Shown piece after piece: positions 53,495-62,991 of a stretch of DNA of 64,000 nucleotides (positions are counted from its first letter, which is position 1; each line of letters opens with the position of its first letter). The position numbers were made by a program, and so were the translations under genes. Under the pieces are notes generated by a model. It saw only the letters and a list, made by a program, of their open reading frames with translations. It made no database searches and was not told where the DNA came from. Origin of the DNA: Vallitalea sp. (GTDB lineage Bacteria; Bacillota; Clostridia; Lachnospirales; Vallitaleaceae); the NCBI GenBank assembly GCA_025210515.1, contig JAOARM010000010.1:167646-231645 (forward strand). Direction: 5' to 3'.

Positions 53495-55043
53495 TGTTTT
53501 AGAATACTTAAGGAATTCAGTTCTTAAAGCTCCAAATAAGGTCGCTTTTTCGGATTCTAATAGGAATATTACATTTAATGACTTAAATGTTGGTGCAAAA
53601 AAAATCGCAACAAGACTAATAGAAATTAATAACGGAAAGAAAAATATTCCTATAGCTATATATTTAGGAAAAAACGTTGAGAGTATTTTGTCTTTTATGG
53701 GTGTAGTATATAGTGGGAATTTCTATACCCCAATTGATATAAAGTCACCTATTGAACGTGTGAAAAAGATTTTTAGTACTTTAAAACCAGATGTTATTAT
53801 TACAGATCAACAAAATATAAATAAATTAAAACAATTGAATTTAGACATAGATATTATTCTTGTAGAAGATTGTAGCTCTGTTACGATTAATGATAAAAAA
53901 ATAAGTTCTATTCAGTCTACAATGCTTGATACAGATCCTCTTTATGTACTGTTTACATCTGGTTCGACAGGTACACCTAAAGGGGTTATAATAAGTCATA
54001 GATCTGTGATTGATTACGTAGAATGGGTAACAAAAGCTCTAAATATAACTGAGCTAGATATTTTGGGTAATCAATCTTCATTTTATTTTGATAATTCACT
54101 TTCAGATATATATTGTACTTTGAAGAATGCTAGTACAACAGTAATAATTCCAAAAGAATTATTTTTGTTTCCTAGAAAACTTTTAAAGTATGTAAATAAA
54201 AATAAGATTAATACAATTTTTTGGGTGCCCTCTGCACTAATTACAGTTGCAAACTCAGGAGCTCTACAAGATGTAAAACTAAGTTTGGAAAGAGTTTTAT
54301 TCTGTGGAGAAGTAATGCCTAATAAACAGTTAAATATTTGGAGGAAGAAAAATCCTAATACTTTATTTGTCAATTTTTATGGACCAACAGAAATAACATA
54401 CGCTTGTTCATATTTTATAGTTGATAGAGAATTTGATGATAGTGATTCTTTACCTATTGGTTATCCATGTGGAAACACAGAAATTTTAGTAATAAATCAA
54501 AAGAATGAGCTAGTGGGTGAAGATGAAATTGGAGAGTTATGTGTAAGAGGAAGTAGCTTATCTTTGGGATATTATAATGATGCTAATAAGACAAATGAAA
54601 GTTTTGTACAGAATCCGTTAAATAAAAGTTATTATGAAAAAATCTATAAAACAGGTGATTTAGTCAAGTATAATAAATACGGTGAATTGGTTTATTTATG
54701 CCGTAAAGATTTTCAAATTAAACACATGGGTCATAGAATTGAATTAGGTGAAATAGAAAATGTTTGTTTTTCAATTATTGGTATGAAACAATGTTGTGCT
54801 TTGTATGATGAACAAAATAAAAAGATTATATTATTTTGTATGGTAGAAGAACAAAATGAAAAACAAATATATGAGCAATTGACAAAGTTAATACCAAAAT
54901 ATATGTTACCTTCAATTATTATAATAATGGATAATTTACCTATGAATGCAAATGGTAAAATAGATAGAGTATATCTAAAAAATAAATATATAAAAAGTAA
55001 TAAAGTTACATTTCACGCTTTATGCATGAAACAAAAGAAATAA
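53484..55043 (+). CDS. Amino-acid adenylation enzyme (DltA/NRPS A-domain type)
   Basis: The 519-residue protein is a stand-alone adenylation domain. It has the ATP loop YVLFTSGSTGTPKGVIISH, the A4-type segment YFDNSLSDIYCTL, NFYGPTEITYAC, YKTGDLVKYNKYGELVYLCR, HMGHRIELGEIE and the C-terminal lysine motif MNANGKIDR. The Asp in FDNS corresponds to the residue that holds the alpha-amino group in GrsA and DltA, so an amino acid substrate is likely. It should load the carrier protein encoded 43 bases downstream. The particular amino acid cannot be read safely. Confidence 0.88.
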   Translation: MNVSVLEYLRNSVLKAPNKVAFSDSNRNITFNDLNVGAKKIATRLIEINNGKKNIPIAIYLGKNVESILSFMGVVYSGNFYTPIDIKSPIERVKKIFSTLKPDVIITDQQNINKLKQLNLDIDIILVEDCSSVTINDKKISSIQSTMLDTDPLYVLFTSGSTGTPKGVIISHRSVIDYVEWVTKALNITELDILGNQSSFYFDNSLSDIYCTLKNASTTVIIPKELFLFPRKLLKYVNKNKINTIFWVPSALITVANSGALQDVKLSLERVLFCGEVMPNKQLNIWRKKNPNTLFVNFYGPTEITYACSYFIVDREFDDSDSLPIGYPCGNTEILVINQKNELVGEDEIGELCVRGSSLSLGYYNDANKTNESFVQNPLNKSYYEKIYKTGDLVKYNKYGELVYLCRKDFQIKHMGHRIELGEIENVCFSIIGMKQCCALYDEQNKKIILFCMVEEQNEKQIYEQLTKLIPKYMLPSIIIIMDNLPMNANGKIDRVYLKNKYIKSNKVTFHALCMKQKK

Positions 55044-55086
55044 ATTAATACAATAAAAAGGAAGAGTTAATAGGAGTAATTAAAAT

Positions 55087-55314
55087 ATGGATAATATTAT
55101 TAAGATTATTAATGAAATAAATCCTTATGTAGATATAGATTATACTACTCAATTATTAGAGGAAGAAATTCTTGATTCATTAGGTATAATGTATTTAGTA
55201 GCATCTTTGGAAGATACTTATGATATTGAAATAAATGGAGAAGATATTATCCCAGAAAATTTTCAAAATGTTAATTCGATAAACAATCTGATAAAACTTG
55301 CAAGAAAAGATTAA
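55087..55314 (+). CDS. Acyl/aminoacyl carrier protein
   Basis: The 75-residue acidic helical protein has EEILDSLGIMYLVASLEDTY; the Ser in DSLG is the phosphopantetheine site. Length and motif fit DltC and stand-alone peptidyl carrier proteins. Lying directly after the adenylation gene, it is the likely acceptor of the activated amino acid. Confidence 0.88.
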   Translation: MDNIIKIINEINPYVDIDYTTQLLEEEILDSLGIMYLVASLEDTYDIEINGEDIIPENFQNVNSINNLIKLARKD

Positions 55315-55367
55315 ATCACAAACAATTATAGCGATATTTATGTTATGCATATAGAAAGGATAATATT

Positions 55368-57023
55368 ATGAAAAATGCAACTCATGTAACAATAATTACA
55401 TCTGCCTATAATGTTGAAAAATATATTGAAAAATGTATTACAAGTGTATTGAATCAAACGTTTAGAGATTTTGAATGGATTATTCTAGATAATGGTAGTA
55501 CTGATAAAACAGGGGTGATACTTAAAAAGTATGCAGTTCTTGATGACAGAATTGTTCTATTTCAAAACAAGAAAAATAATAGAATACAAAACTGTAAAGA
55601 CATACAATTACTAACTTATAAAGATTTAGTATGGGAAGCAAAGGGTAGATACATCACTGAATTAGATTCTGATGATTATTTGAGGGAGGATTTTTTGAAA
55701 AAAATGGTTGAAGCTGCAATAGAAAATGATGCAGACATAATCGCTAGTGGTACAACTATGTTTATGGACAATGAGCCTAACAAAACTATTTCAAGAATTC
55801 CTCCTGCAATTGTGACGAATGATATTTCTAAAATATGGAATAATTTGGAAGAATATTACGGTAGTTTTAGACCCACTTGGGGAAAGCTTTTTGAAAGACA
55901 ATTTTACTTACGGAATTTAGAGTATTTTTTTAACAGACCTTCTTATATGATAAATGGGGGGGATACTTTACTTTGTTTGAGAGCATTAAGAAAGGCTAAA
56001 TCTTTAGTTTGTTTGAACGAGTCATTACACTTTTATAGAATCAGACAAAGTTCTGGTTATCACAGTAATTTATTTGTTGAACGTTATAAAAGTTATGATT
56101 TTCTGTATAATGAAAGTTATTCACTCTTACAAGAAGAAGGTAAATTAACAGATGAAAATCATTCTTTTATCAGAACTGTTCACTATTATTCAATGATTGA
56201 TTGTCTAAGAATAGTATTAAATGCTGCAAATAGTAATTACCAAACTAGACTTAAATTTTTGCAAGGTATTGTTACAAGTAAAGTATTAATGAGTTATTTT
56301 CGTCTTCTAGATATAGATTCAGCAAATTATTTTAAAGACCTATTGAATCAGGTATTGAAGAATATTTATGATTCTCAAGATACATATAGTCAATTAGAAC
56401 TTTATAATTTTTTTCTTTACAGACAATTTATGGCTAATGAAATGCAAAAAAACTCAAATAGTAATGATTGTGCATTATTATATTTTTCTTCTTTATTTGA
56501 TAGAGAAAACAAGTATCAATGGGGAGGCGAAGAATGTAATAAGTATTTTAAAATAATTATACCGCAATGGTTTATTAAATTAAGCAATACATATCAGTTT
56601 AATGTTGATATTATATTGGAAGATGTAAATTTGTTTTGTTCCATAGTTAATAATGATATAGAAAATGCAAATAGTGTATGTCAAGATATTTGTAAAAATA
56701 ACAAAAAAAACGATTTTATAATTTTACATAAAGCATTAAAGAATAGTAAATATAATAGAGATAATACAGTGATTTCACAAGTGAAAGATGAAATTACACA
56801 TGCATTACAGAATAACAATATAGAAGCAGCATTTGATTCTTTATTGAAAATAAATTCCGAAATAATCTTTGATAGAGATATTTTATACTTTAGATCTTTT
56901 ATTAGCTGGGTTATAGATGATAAGGATGTTGCTATATATTTGCTGTTTTCAGCCTTAACCCTTTATTATCAAGATAATGATTTATTAGAATTAGTTAGTA
57001 AGGTATTAGAGAAACAAAAGTAA
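55368..57023 (+). CDS. Family 2 glycosyltransferase with a long C-terminal region
   Basis: The GT2 domain (residues 1-230) has VTIITSAYNVEKYIEKCI, ILDNGSTDKT and the DxD-type LDSDDYL; GDTLLCLRALRKA near 200 fits the acceptor side. About 300 further residues have no recognised domain and look largely helical. They may bind the protein target or a partner. AGAAAGGATAATATT precedes the ATG. It is cytoplasmic or membrane-peripheral, with no transmembrane segment. Confidence 0.85.
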   Translation: MKNATHVTIITSAYNVEKYIEKCITSVLNQTFRDFEWIILDNGSTDKTGVILKKYAVLDDRIVLFQNKKNNRIQNCKDIQLLTYKDLVWEAKGRYITELDSDDYLREDFLKKMVEAAIENDADIIASGTTMFMDNEPNKTISRIPPAIVTNDISKIWNNLEEYYGSFRPTWGKLFERQFYLRNLEYFFNRPSYMINGGDTLLCLRALRKAKSLVCLNESLHFYRIRQSSGYHSNLFVERYKSYDFLYNESYSLLQEEGKLTDENHSFIRTVHYYSMIDCLRIVLNAANSNYQTRLKFLQGIVTSKVLMSYFRLLDIDSANYFKDLLNQVLKNIYDSQDTYSQLELYNFFLYRQFMANEMQKNSNSNDCALLYFSSLFDRENKYQWGGEECNKYFKIIIPQWFIKLSNTYQFNVDIILEDVNLFCSIVNNDIENANSVCQDICKNNKKNDFIILHKALKNSKYNRDNTVISQVKDEITHALQNNNIEAAFDSLLKINSEIIFDRDILYFRSFISWVIDDKDVAIYLLFSALTLYYQDNDLLELVSKVLEKQK

Positions 57024-57088
57024 TAAATCTTGAAAGTATTAATAAATAATTTTCAATAATATCAAAAAAAAGGAGATTGATTTAAACT

Positions 57089-58303
57089 TTGGGCAATTTA
57101 CAAGAATTTGAAGAATCAATGATGAATGAAATGACGCTGATTAAACATAGTAAGGAAAAAATAGTACTATTTGGAGGAGCAGATATTGGAATATTAGCTA
57201 AAAGAGTACTTGAATTAATGGGGATTAAAGTTGAATGCTTTTGTGACAATGATACCCTAAAACAAAGTAAATTAATTGAAGGATTAAAAGTATTATCATT
57301 AGACAATGTCATAAAACAATTTGTTAATGTAAGAATTATTATTTGTACTTTAAATGATTATAATGAAATAGCTATAAGAAAAGAAATTGAATATAGTGGC
57401 ATTAATAATATTCATTCAATATTTCCACTATTATACTTTTATAAAACAAGGTGTATTAAAAATCCAGTTAGTCAACAAAATATGAAAGAGTTAATATCTA
57501 AAATTAAAGATGAAGATAATAACTTAATAATAAGTGCTGTTAATATACCTATAACAGAAAAATGTACACTAAACTGTGAAAAGTGTTCATCTTTAACTCC
57601 TTATAATGATTATCCAATTCATTATAATAAAAATACTATCATTAACACTATAAAAAGATTTTTGAGTGTAATAGATGGAGCAAAAAGAGTCATTATAACA
57701 GGTGGCGAACCTTTATTATATCCAGATTTATTATTAATTTGTAAAGAAGTTTCCCAATATAATAATATTTTAACTATACGAGTAGTGACAAATGGTACTA
57801 TAATCCCAGATATTAGTATTTTAAAATGTTTTAGCGACTTGGGTATTAGCTTAACAATTAGTGATTATGGACAGTTATCAAATAACAAATATGAGCTGAT
57901 TGATCTATGCAAAAAATACAACGTATTATGGGATATAAATTCATATAACTATAATACATGGGTTGATTTTGGTAGAGTTCAAGTAGAAAGAAACCGTAGT
58001 AAAAACGAAAATATGCAGATATTTAAGAAGTGTTATAATTGGGTAAAAGCTACATATTTGTTGAATGGAGACTACTATTTATGTCAACGTGCAGCTTACG
58101 CGACATATTTTAAAATATTAGAAAAAAAAGATGGAGAATATGTTAATATATTAGATTATAGTTTGTCAGAACAAGAACTTAAAAATAAAATTAAAGAGAT
58201 TACTTATAATACTAAATATTTAACGGCATGTAATTATTGTAATACGAGATATGGCAAAATTATACCACCTGCTGTGCAAAAGGAAAGAAAACTAAAACAT
58301 TAA
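57089..58303 (+). CDS. Radical SAM protein with N-terminal Rossmann-like domain
   Basis: The 404-residue protein carries an N-terminal domain (about 20-125, IVLFGGADIGILAKRVLELM, FCDNDT) of the same type as the two SGNH-like proteins of the island. The radical SAM part has Cys159-x3-Cys163-x2-Cys166 in TEKCTLNCEKCSSL and a GGEPLLYPDL motif. Late Cys residues (CYNW, YLCQRAA, ACNYCNTRY) may bind an extra cluster. The start is TTG 57089, 13 bases after AAAGGAG, so it is uncertain. The substrate is unknown. Confidence 0.8.
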   Translation: MGNLQEFEESMMNEMTLIKHSKEKIVLFGGADIGILAKRVLELMGIKVECFCDNDTLKQSKLIEGLKVLSLDNVIKQFVNVRIIICTLNDYNEIAIRKEIEYSGINNIHSIFPLLYFYKTRCIKNPVSQQNMKELISKIKDEDNNLIISAVNIPITEKCTLNCEKCSSLTPYNDYPIHYNKNTIINTIKRFLSVIDGAKRVIITGGEPLLYPDLLLICKEVSQYNNILTIRVVTNGTIIPDISILKCFSDLGISLTISDYGQLSNNKYELIDLCKKYNVLWDINSYNYNTWVDFGRVQVERNRSKNENMQIFKKCYNWVKATYLLNGDYYLCQRAAYATYFKILEKKDGEYVNILDYSLSEQELKNKIKEITYNTKYLTACNYCNTRYGKIIPPAVQKERKLKH

Positions 58304-58326
58304 AAATTATTGTAAAGGAAGATTAC

Positions 58327-59583
58327 ATGAAGTATGTTATAACGGTTTTTGGATTAGGATTTGTTGGTATTACTACTGGACTTGGCTTTGCGGAAATGGG
58401 GAATTTGGTCTATGGTTATGATGTAGATGAAAAACGGATTTTAAACATAAAAAATGGAGTAATTCCTTTTATGGAACCAAAGCTGGAAGAGGTTCTTAAA
58501 AAACATTTGAATAATAATTTTCTCATAGCAAATAATGTAAGAGAATGTGTTGAAAAAAGTGATTTGATTTTTATATGTGTAGGAACCCCTTTTTCTAATA
58601 ATGGAAGTGCTGATTTAAGTTATATATATGATGTGTTGGATGAAATTCTTGTTGAATATGAAGAAAAAAAGAATCGTGTAATAGTTATTAAATCAACTGT
58701 TCCTCCTTCTACTACTAAGAAAAAATTTATACCATATATTAATGAAAAGAAAACTTCAATAACAACAAATTTTACAATTGCTAATAATCCAGAGTTTTTA
58801 AGAGAAGGAAAGTGTTGGGATGATTTTATTAGTCCTGACCGTATTGTTTGTGGAGTAGAAGATAAAGGAACAGAAACTTTGTTACGTCAATTATATAAAA
58901 ACTTTGAAGCCCCATTTTTTGCTGTAGAATTGAACACAGCTGAATTTATTAAATATCTTTCTAATTCTTTACTTGCTACAATGATCAGTTTTTCTAATGA
59001 GATGTCTATTGCTGCCGATTTAATAGGCAATATAAATATTAAGGATTCATTCAAAGTTTTGCATATGGATAAGCGTTGGGATAGCTGTAACATGAAGTCA
59101 TATGTTTACCCAGGGTGTGGATATGGAGGCTATTGTCTTCCTAAAGATACAAAGGCATTGCTTTATCATATGAGGAATTTAGGTTATGAGCCTGAAATTC
59201 TAAAAAGTGTTATAAATATGAATGAGGATATGTCTAAGCATGCTGCAAAAAAAATAATGACATGTGTCAAGAAAAACAATAAAATTGCTATTTTAGGACT
59301 TTCTTTTAAACCAGAATCAGATGATGTTAGAGAAAGTGCTGCTTCCAAGATAATTGATTATTTAAATTTTAGAGGTTATAGTAATATTTCTGCGTATGAT
59401 CCTGTTGCTACTACTAGATTTAAACAATTCTATAACTTTGATTTTGTAGAATATATTCAAAATATGGATGAAGCATGTAGAGATGCAGAAATTATTGTAA
59501 TAGTTACAGCTTGGAAAAAGTTTGCTAATCTCAAGACGAAATACCCCACTAAAAAAATATTGGATTTAAGGTATTTTTTATAA
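58327..59583 (+). CDS. ugd: UDP-glucose/GDP-mannose dehydrogenase family protein
   Basis: It oxidises the C6 hydroxyl of a nucleotide sugar to a uronic acid with two NAD+. The 418-residue protein has the NAD motif ITVFGLGFVGITTGLGFAEMG, then IFICVGTPFSNNG. The catalytic Cys270 is in PGCGYGGYCLPKDTKAL, and LGLSFKPESDDVRESAA lies in the C-terminal domain. UDP-glucuronate is the most common product, but GDP-mannuronate or UDP-aminouronates are possible. It feeds the island's glycosyltransferases. Confidence 0.93.
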   Translation: MKYVITVFGLGFVGITTGLGFAEMGNLVYGYDVDEKRILNIKNGVIPFMEPKLEEVLKKHLNNNFLIANNVRECVEKSDLIFICVGTPFSNNGSADLSYIYDVLDEILVEYEEKKNRVIVIKSTVPPSTTKKKFIPYINEKKTSITTNFTIANNPEFLREGKCWDDFISPDRIVCGVEDKGTETLLRQLYKNFEAPFFAVELNTAEFIKYLSNSLLATMISFSNEMSIAADLIGNINIKDSFKVLHMDKRWDSCNMKSYVYPGCGYGGYCLPKDTKALLYHMRNLGYEPEILKSVINMNEDMSKHAAKKIMTCVKKNNKIAILGLSFKPESDDVRESAASKIIDYLNFRGYSNISAYDPVATTRFKQFYNFDFVEYIQNMDEACRDAEIIVIVTAWKKFANLKTKYPTKKILDLRYFL

Positions 59584-59599
59584 GAAGGAGTGGCTATTA

Positions 59600-60547
59600 T
59601 TGGAAAAGAGTAAAGTTAAAATAAGTATAATAATGCCAACATATAATAGGGCAAAAACCGTAATCAAAGCTATTGATAGTGTACTTGCTCAATCTTTTAA
59701 TGAGTATGAGTTAATTATTATTAATGATGGATCAACAGATGAAACTACTAAGATATGTAGTGAATACGCACAGAAAGAGAATAAAATTAGATTTATCAAT
59801 AGATTACAAAATAAAGGAGCATCATTTGCAAGAAATATTGGTATAAAAGTGTCAGATGGTGATTATATAACATTTGTTGATGATGATGATGTCATACATT
59901 GTAAAATGTTGGAATTCTTATATGGATTAACAATAACACATGGAGCAGATATTTCAATATGTGGGAGTTGGTACGGTTATGGGGAGAATGTAGTACCAAA
60001 ATATAAATATGATGAACTGATCTTGTTAGATAAGGTAACGGGTCTTGATGAACTACTTAAAAGAGAAAAATACAATTCTTCCAATGCTTGTAAGCTGTTT
60101 TGTAAAAAACTATTTAGAGGGATTAACTACATAGAAAAATCTTTAGTTGATGATATTCATGTTGTTTATAAATTATTTGCGGAAGCGAATACTGTTGTTG
60201 CAAAAGGCGTGCCTATGTATACATGTATGAGACATGGAGAAAATAACAGTAACCTTTTAGAAAATAATATTTGGTCACCAGAATTACTTAGAGAGTATAT
60301 TAATATGCAAAAAGATAGAGTTAAATATTTATCCCAATGTGTGCCTCAAATAACAGATAGAGTTAAATATTCGGAGTGGTCTTTCTACATATCTATGTGC
60401 CATAAAATAAATATTTTTAATAATTGGGTATGTAAAAAAGAATATAGAGAAATGTTAAATATTTTAAAAGAAAATAAAGTGGAGTTTTTGAATTCAAAGT
60501 TTATAACAGAGAGTGAAAAAACTATGATAAAAATGTATAATATATAA
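59600..60547 (+). CDS. Family 2 glycosyltransferase
   Basis: The 315-residue GT-A enzyme has ISIIMPTYNRAKTVIKAIDS, IINDGSTDET, SFARNIGIKVSDGDYITFVD and the DxD region DDDDV. KLFCKKLFRGINYIEKS fits the acceptor side. The start is TTG 59600 behind AAGGAG. It is the last gene of the island, 16 bases after the dehydrogenase. The sugar is unknown, perhaps a uronic acid given its neighbour. Confidence 0.9.
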   Translation: MEKSKVKISIIMPTYNRAKTVIKAIDSVLAQSFNEYELIIINDGSTDETTKICSEYAQKENKIRFINRLQNKGASFARNIGIKVSDGDYITFVDDDDVIHCKMLEFLYGLTITHGADISICGSWYGYGENVVPKYKYDELILLDKVTGLDELLKREKYNSSNACKLFCKKLFRGINYIEKSLVDDIHVVYKLFAEANTVVAKGVPMYTCMRHGENNSNLLENNIWSPELLREYINMQKDRVKYLSQCVPQITDRVKYSEWSFYISMCHKINIFNNWVCKKEYREMLNILKENKVEFLNSKFITESEKTMIKMYNI

Positions 60548-60602
60548 GTATGCAAAGGATTTAACGTTGTAAAAGAATTTTATATTAATTGCATTCTTAT
60601 AT

Positions 60603-60629
60603 TAAGTTCTATACTCAGTATTACGATAT
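60603..60629 (+). promoter_or_regulatory. Sigma-D-type promoter of flaG-fliD-fliS
   Basis: TAAG (60603-60606), 15 bases, then TACGATAT (60622-60629) fit the flagellar sigma pattern with three mismatches. It lies 38 bases before flaG. Confidence 0.45.
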
Positions 60630-60666
60630 AATATACAGATGAAAATTTTAACAAGGAGGTATTATA

Positions 60667-61047
60667 ATGAGGATTGAAACAAACAATACTGATATTTATA
60701 GTTCTAATTCTCAAGTTGAGATGGGTAGAAAGGAAACTACTTCAGCTGTAAAAAAAAATGTAAAACAACCTAAAGAAATAGTAGTTGAACAAAGTATAGA
60801 CGTGGAAATACATAAACAAAACAGAGAACATGAAGTCATAGATGCAATTGAAAAAGCAAACAAGCATTTCAAAACATTTGATAGAAGACTTGAATTTTCA
60901 ATTCATGATAAAACAAAACAAATTATGGTGAAAGTAATTAATACAGAGGATGATAGTATAGTTAGAGAAATACCTTCAGAAAAAATATTAGATATGGTAG
61001 CAAAACTATGGGAAATGTCAGGAATTTTTGTTGATGAAAAGAGATAA
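60667..61047 (+). CDS. flaG: Flagellar protein FlaG
   Basis: The 126-residue protein has a polar N-terminal half and the FlaG domain: AIEKANKHFKTFDRRLEFSI, HDKTKQIMVKVINTEDDSIV and REIPSEKILDMVAKLWEMSG. FlaG affects filament length and is usually encoded before fliD, as here. AACAAGGAGGTATTATA precedes the ATG. Confidence 0.93.
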   Translation: MRIETNNTDIYSSNSQVEMGRKETTSAVKKNVKQPKEIVVEQSIDVEIHKQNREHEVIDAIEKANKHFKTFDRRLEFSIHDKTKQIMVKVINTEDDSIVREIPSEKILDMVAKLWEMSGIFVDEKR

Positions 61048-61058
61048 GGAGGGAATAT

Positions 61059-62576
61059 ATGGCAGGAATAAAATTTTCAGGACTAGCTTCAGGGTTAGAT
61101 ACTGATAATATCATTAAAGAGTTAATGAAAGCTGAACGAATGAAAGTAGATAAAGTATCAAAGGAAAAGATAAAGTTAGAATGGAAAAAAGATATATGGA
61201 AAGAAATGAATTCTAAATTATATGAATTCTATTCAAAGCAAGTATTTGATTTGAAATCAAAGGGAACATTTAGTAAAAAGAATGCAATTTCTTCAAATAT
61301 AAATGCAGTATCTGTAGAGGCAGGGAGTAATACAATAAATGGTGTACACAATATTAGTGTAACTCAACTTGCAACGGGTGCATATTTGAATAGCCAAAAA
61401 ATAATGGATACTGATACAAAAGTGCAAGATGGTAAAAGTGTTATATTTAGTATATCTGATGGTGCTAAAGTGAGTGAAATTACGTTAGGAGAAAAAAGCA
61501 CTATTAAAGATTTTGTAGATGAAATAAACAAAGCAGGTTTAAACATCAGAGCTAACTATGACAATACTAATCAAAGGATTTTTATTAATTCCACAGTAAC
61601 AGGTGCAAAATCGGATATTATATTTAGTGATATTGATACAACAGATGAAAAAAGTTTTTTTGAAAATTTAGGATTTAAAGTTGATTTAAATGGAAAAATC
61701 TTAGCTGCTGATGCTAAAGATGTAGATGGTACTACTTCCATTGGAAGTAAAGGTACAAACGCAAAGTATACATATAATGGTGTTAATAATCTTGAATCAG
61801 ATAGCAATAAGGTATCTATAAATGGACTTAGCCTTACTTTTAGTGCAAAAGCATCAGATGTTACGATCAATGTTACTCAAGATACCGAAGCGATTTACGA
61901 TAAAGTAAAAGAATTCATTTCTAAATATAATCTTTTAATAACAGAAATTAATGAAAAAATTGGTGCAGATTCAGCTCGTGGATATGATCCTTTAACTGCT
62001 GAGGAGAAGAAAGCTATGTCAGATGATGACGTTGAATTGTGGGAAGAGAAGATTAAAAAATCACTACTTAGAAGAGATTCCACACTATCACCACTTTTAA
62101 GTTCTATTAGAGGTATTGTAGGATCAAGTTCAGGAGTTAATACTTCCGAGTTTGATTATCACTATTTATCTGATTTAGGTATAGTAACGGGTGATTATAC
62201 GGAAAAAGGAGTGTTACATATCAATGGTGATGAAGATGATTCCTTATACTCTGTAAAAACAAATAAATTAAAAGAAGCTATTGAAGCTGATCCAGAAAAA
62301 GTTGCAGAATTATTAAATGCTATAGGGGATAAATTATATTCAACTATGCAAGATAAAATGAAATCTACATCATTAAGTAGTGCATTGACATTTTTTAATG
62401 ATAAAAGTATGGATAAAAAGGTAGAAGAATATAAAGATAGTATTTATAAACTAGAAGAACGTTTGGCTATGGTAGAAAAAAGATATTACAAACAATTTTC
62501 TGCAATGGAAAAGGCAATGCAGATGATGAACAGTCAGAGTGCTTCATTAGTTTCTATGTTGGGAGGAGGTCAATAA
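61059..62576 (+). CDS. fliD: Flagellar filament cap protein FliD
   Basis: HAP2 caps the filament tip and helps flagellin fold into place. The 505-residue protein begins AGIKFSGLASGLDTDNIIKE with a coiled coil to residue 60. It carries HNISVTQLATGAYLNS and the FliD C-terminal domain (about 230-480), then ends in the coiled coil RLAMVEKRYYKQFSAMEKAM. AAGGAGGGAATAT overlaps the flaG stop. Its stop overlaps the fliS start by one base. Confidence 0.94.
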   Translation: MAGIKFSGLASGLDTDNIIKELMKAERMKVDKVSKEKIKLEWKKDIWKEMNSKLYEFYSKQVFDLKSKGTFSKKNAISSNINAVSVEAGSNTINGVHNISVTQLATGAYLNSQKIMDTDTKVQDGKSVIFSISDGAKVSEITLGEKSTIKDFVDEINKAGLNIRANYDNTNQRIFINSTVTGAKSDIIFSDIDTTDEKSFFENLGFKVDLNGKILAADAKDVDGTTSIGSKGTNAKYTYNGVNNLESDSNKVSINGLSLTFSAKASDVTINVTQDTEAIYDKVKEFISKYNLLITEINEKIGADSARGYDPLTAEEKKAMSDDDVELWEEKIKKSLLRRDSTLSPLLSSIRGIVGSSSGVNTSEFDYHYLSDLGIVTGDYTEKGVLHINGDEDDSLYSVKTNKLKEAIEADPEKVAELLNAIGDKLYSTMQDKMKSTSLSSALTFFNDKSMDKKVEEYKDSIYKLEERLAMVEKRYYKQFSAMEKAMQMMNSQSASLVSMLGGGQ

Positions 62577-62956
62577 TGGCATCAAATGCTTACAATAAAT
62601 ATCAAAACAACACAATACTAACTGCATCTCCCCAAGAACTAACCCTAATGCTCTACAACGGTGCAATTAAATTTTGCAACCAAGCTATAATATCTATAGA
62701 AAATAGTGAAATGCAAAAGGCACATAACTACATTACTCGTGTAGAAGATATAATTGAAGAATTTATTATCACACTAGATGATAAATACTCTGTATATGAA
62801 TCTTTCAAAAGAATGTATGATTACGTTAACGAAAGACTCATAGAAGCTAATATGAATAAAGATATAGAAATTCTTAATGAAGTACTAGGTTATCTAAGAG
62901 AACTCCGAGATACCTGGAAAGAAGTCATGAAACTAGTAAAAGCTCCTAAAAAATGA
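62576..62956 (+). CDS. fliS: Flagellin export chaperone FliS
   Basis: FliS binds the flagellin C-terminus in the cytoplasm and keeps it unfolded for export. The 126-residue helical protein reads YNKYQNNTILTASPQELTLM, then LYNGAIKFCNQAI, with a C-terminal LGYLRELRDTWKEVMKLVK. GGGAGGAGGTCAATA lies within the fliD end, so the two are translationally coupled. Confidence 0.95.
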   Translation: MASNAYNKYQNNTILTASPQELTLMLYNGAIKFCNQAIISIENSEMQKAHNYITRVEDIIEEFIITLDDKYSVYESFKRMYDYVNERLIEANMNKDIEILNEVLGYLRELRDTWKEVMKLVKAPKK

Positions 62957-62991
62957 AATACCTGACCTACTAAAAAAAGGAAGTGATTATT

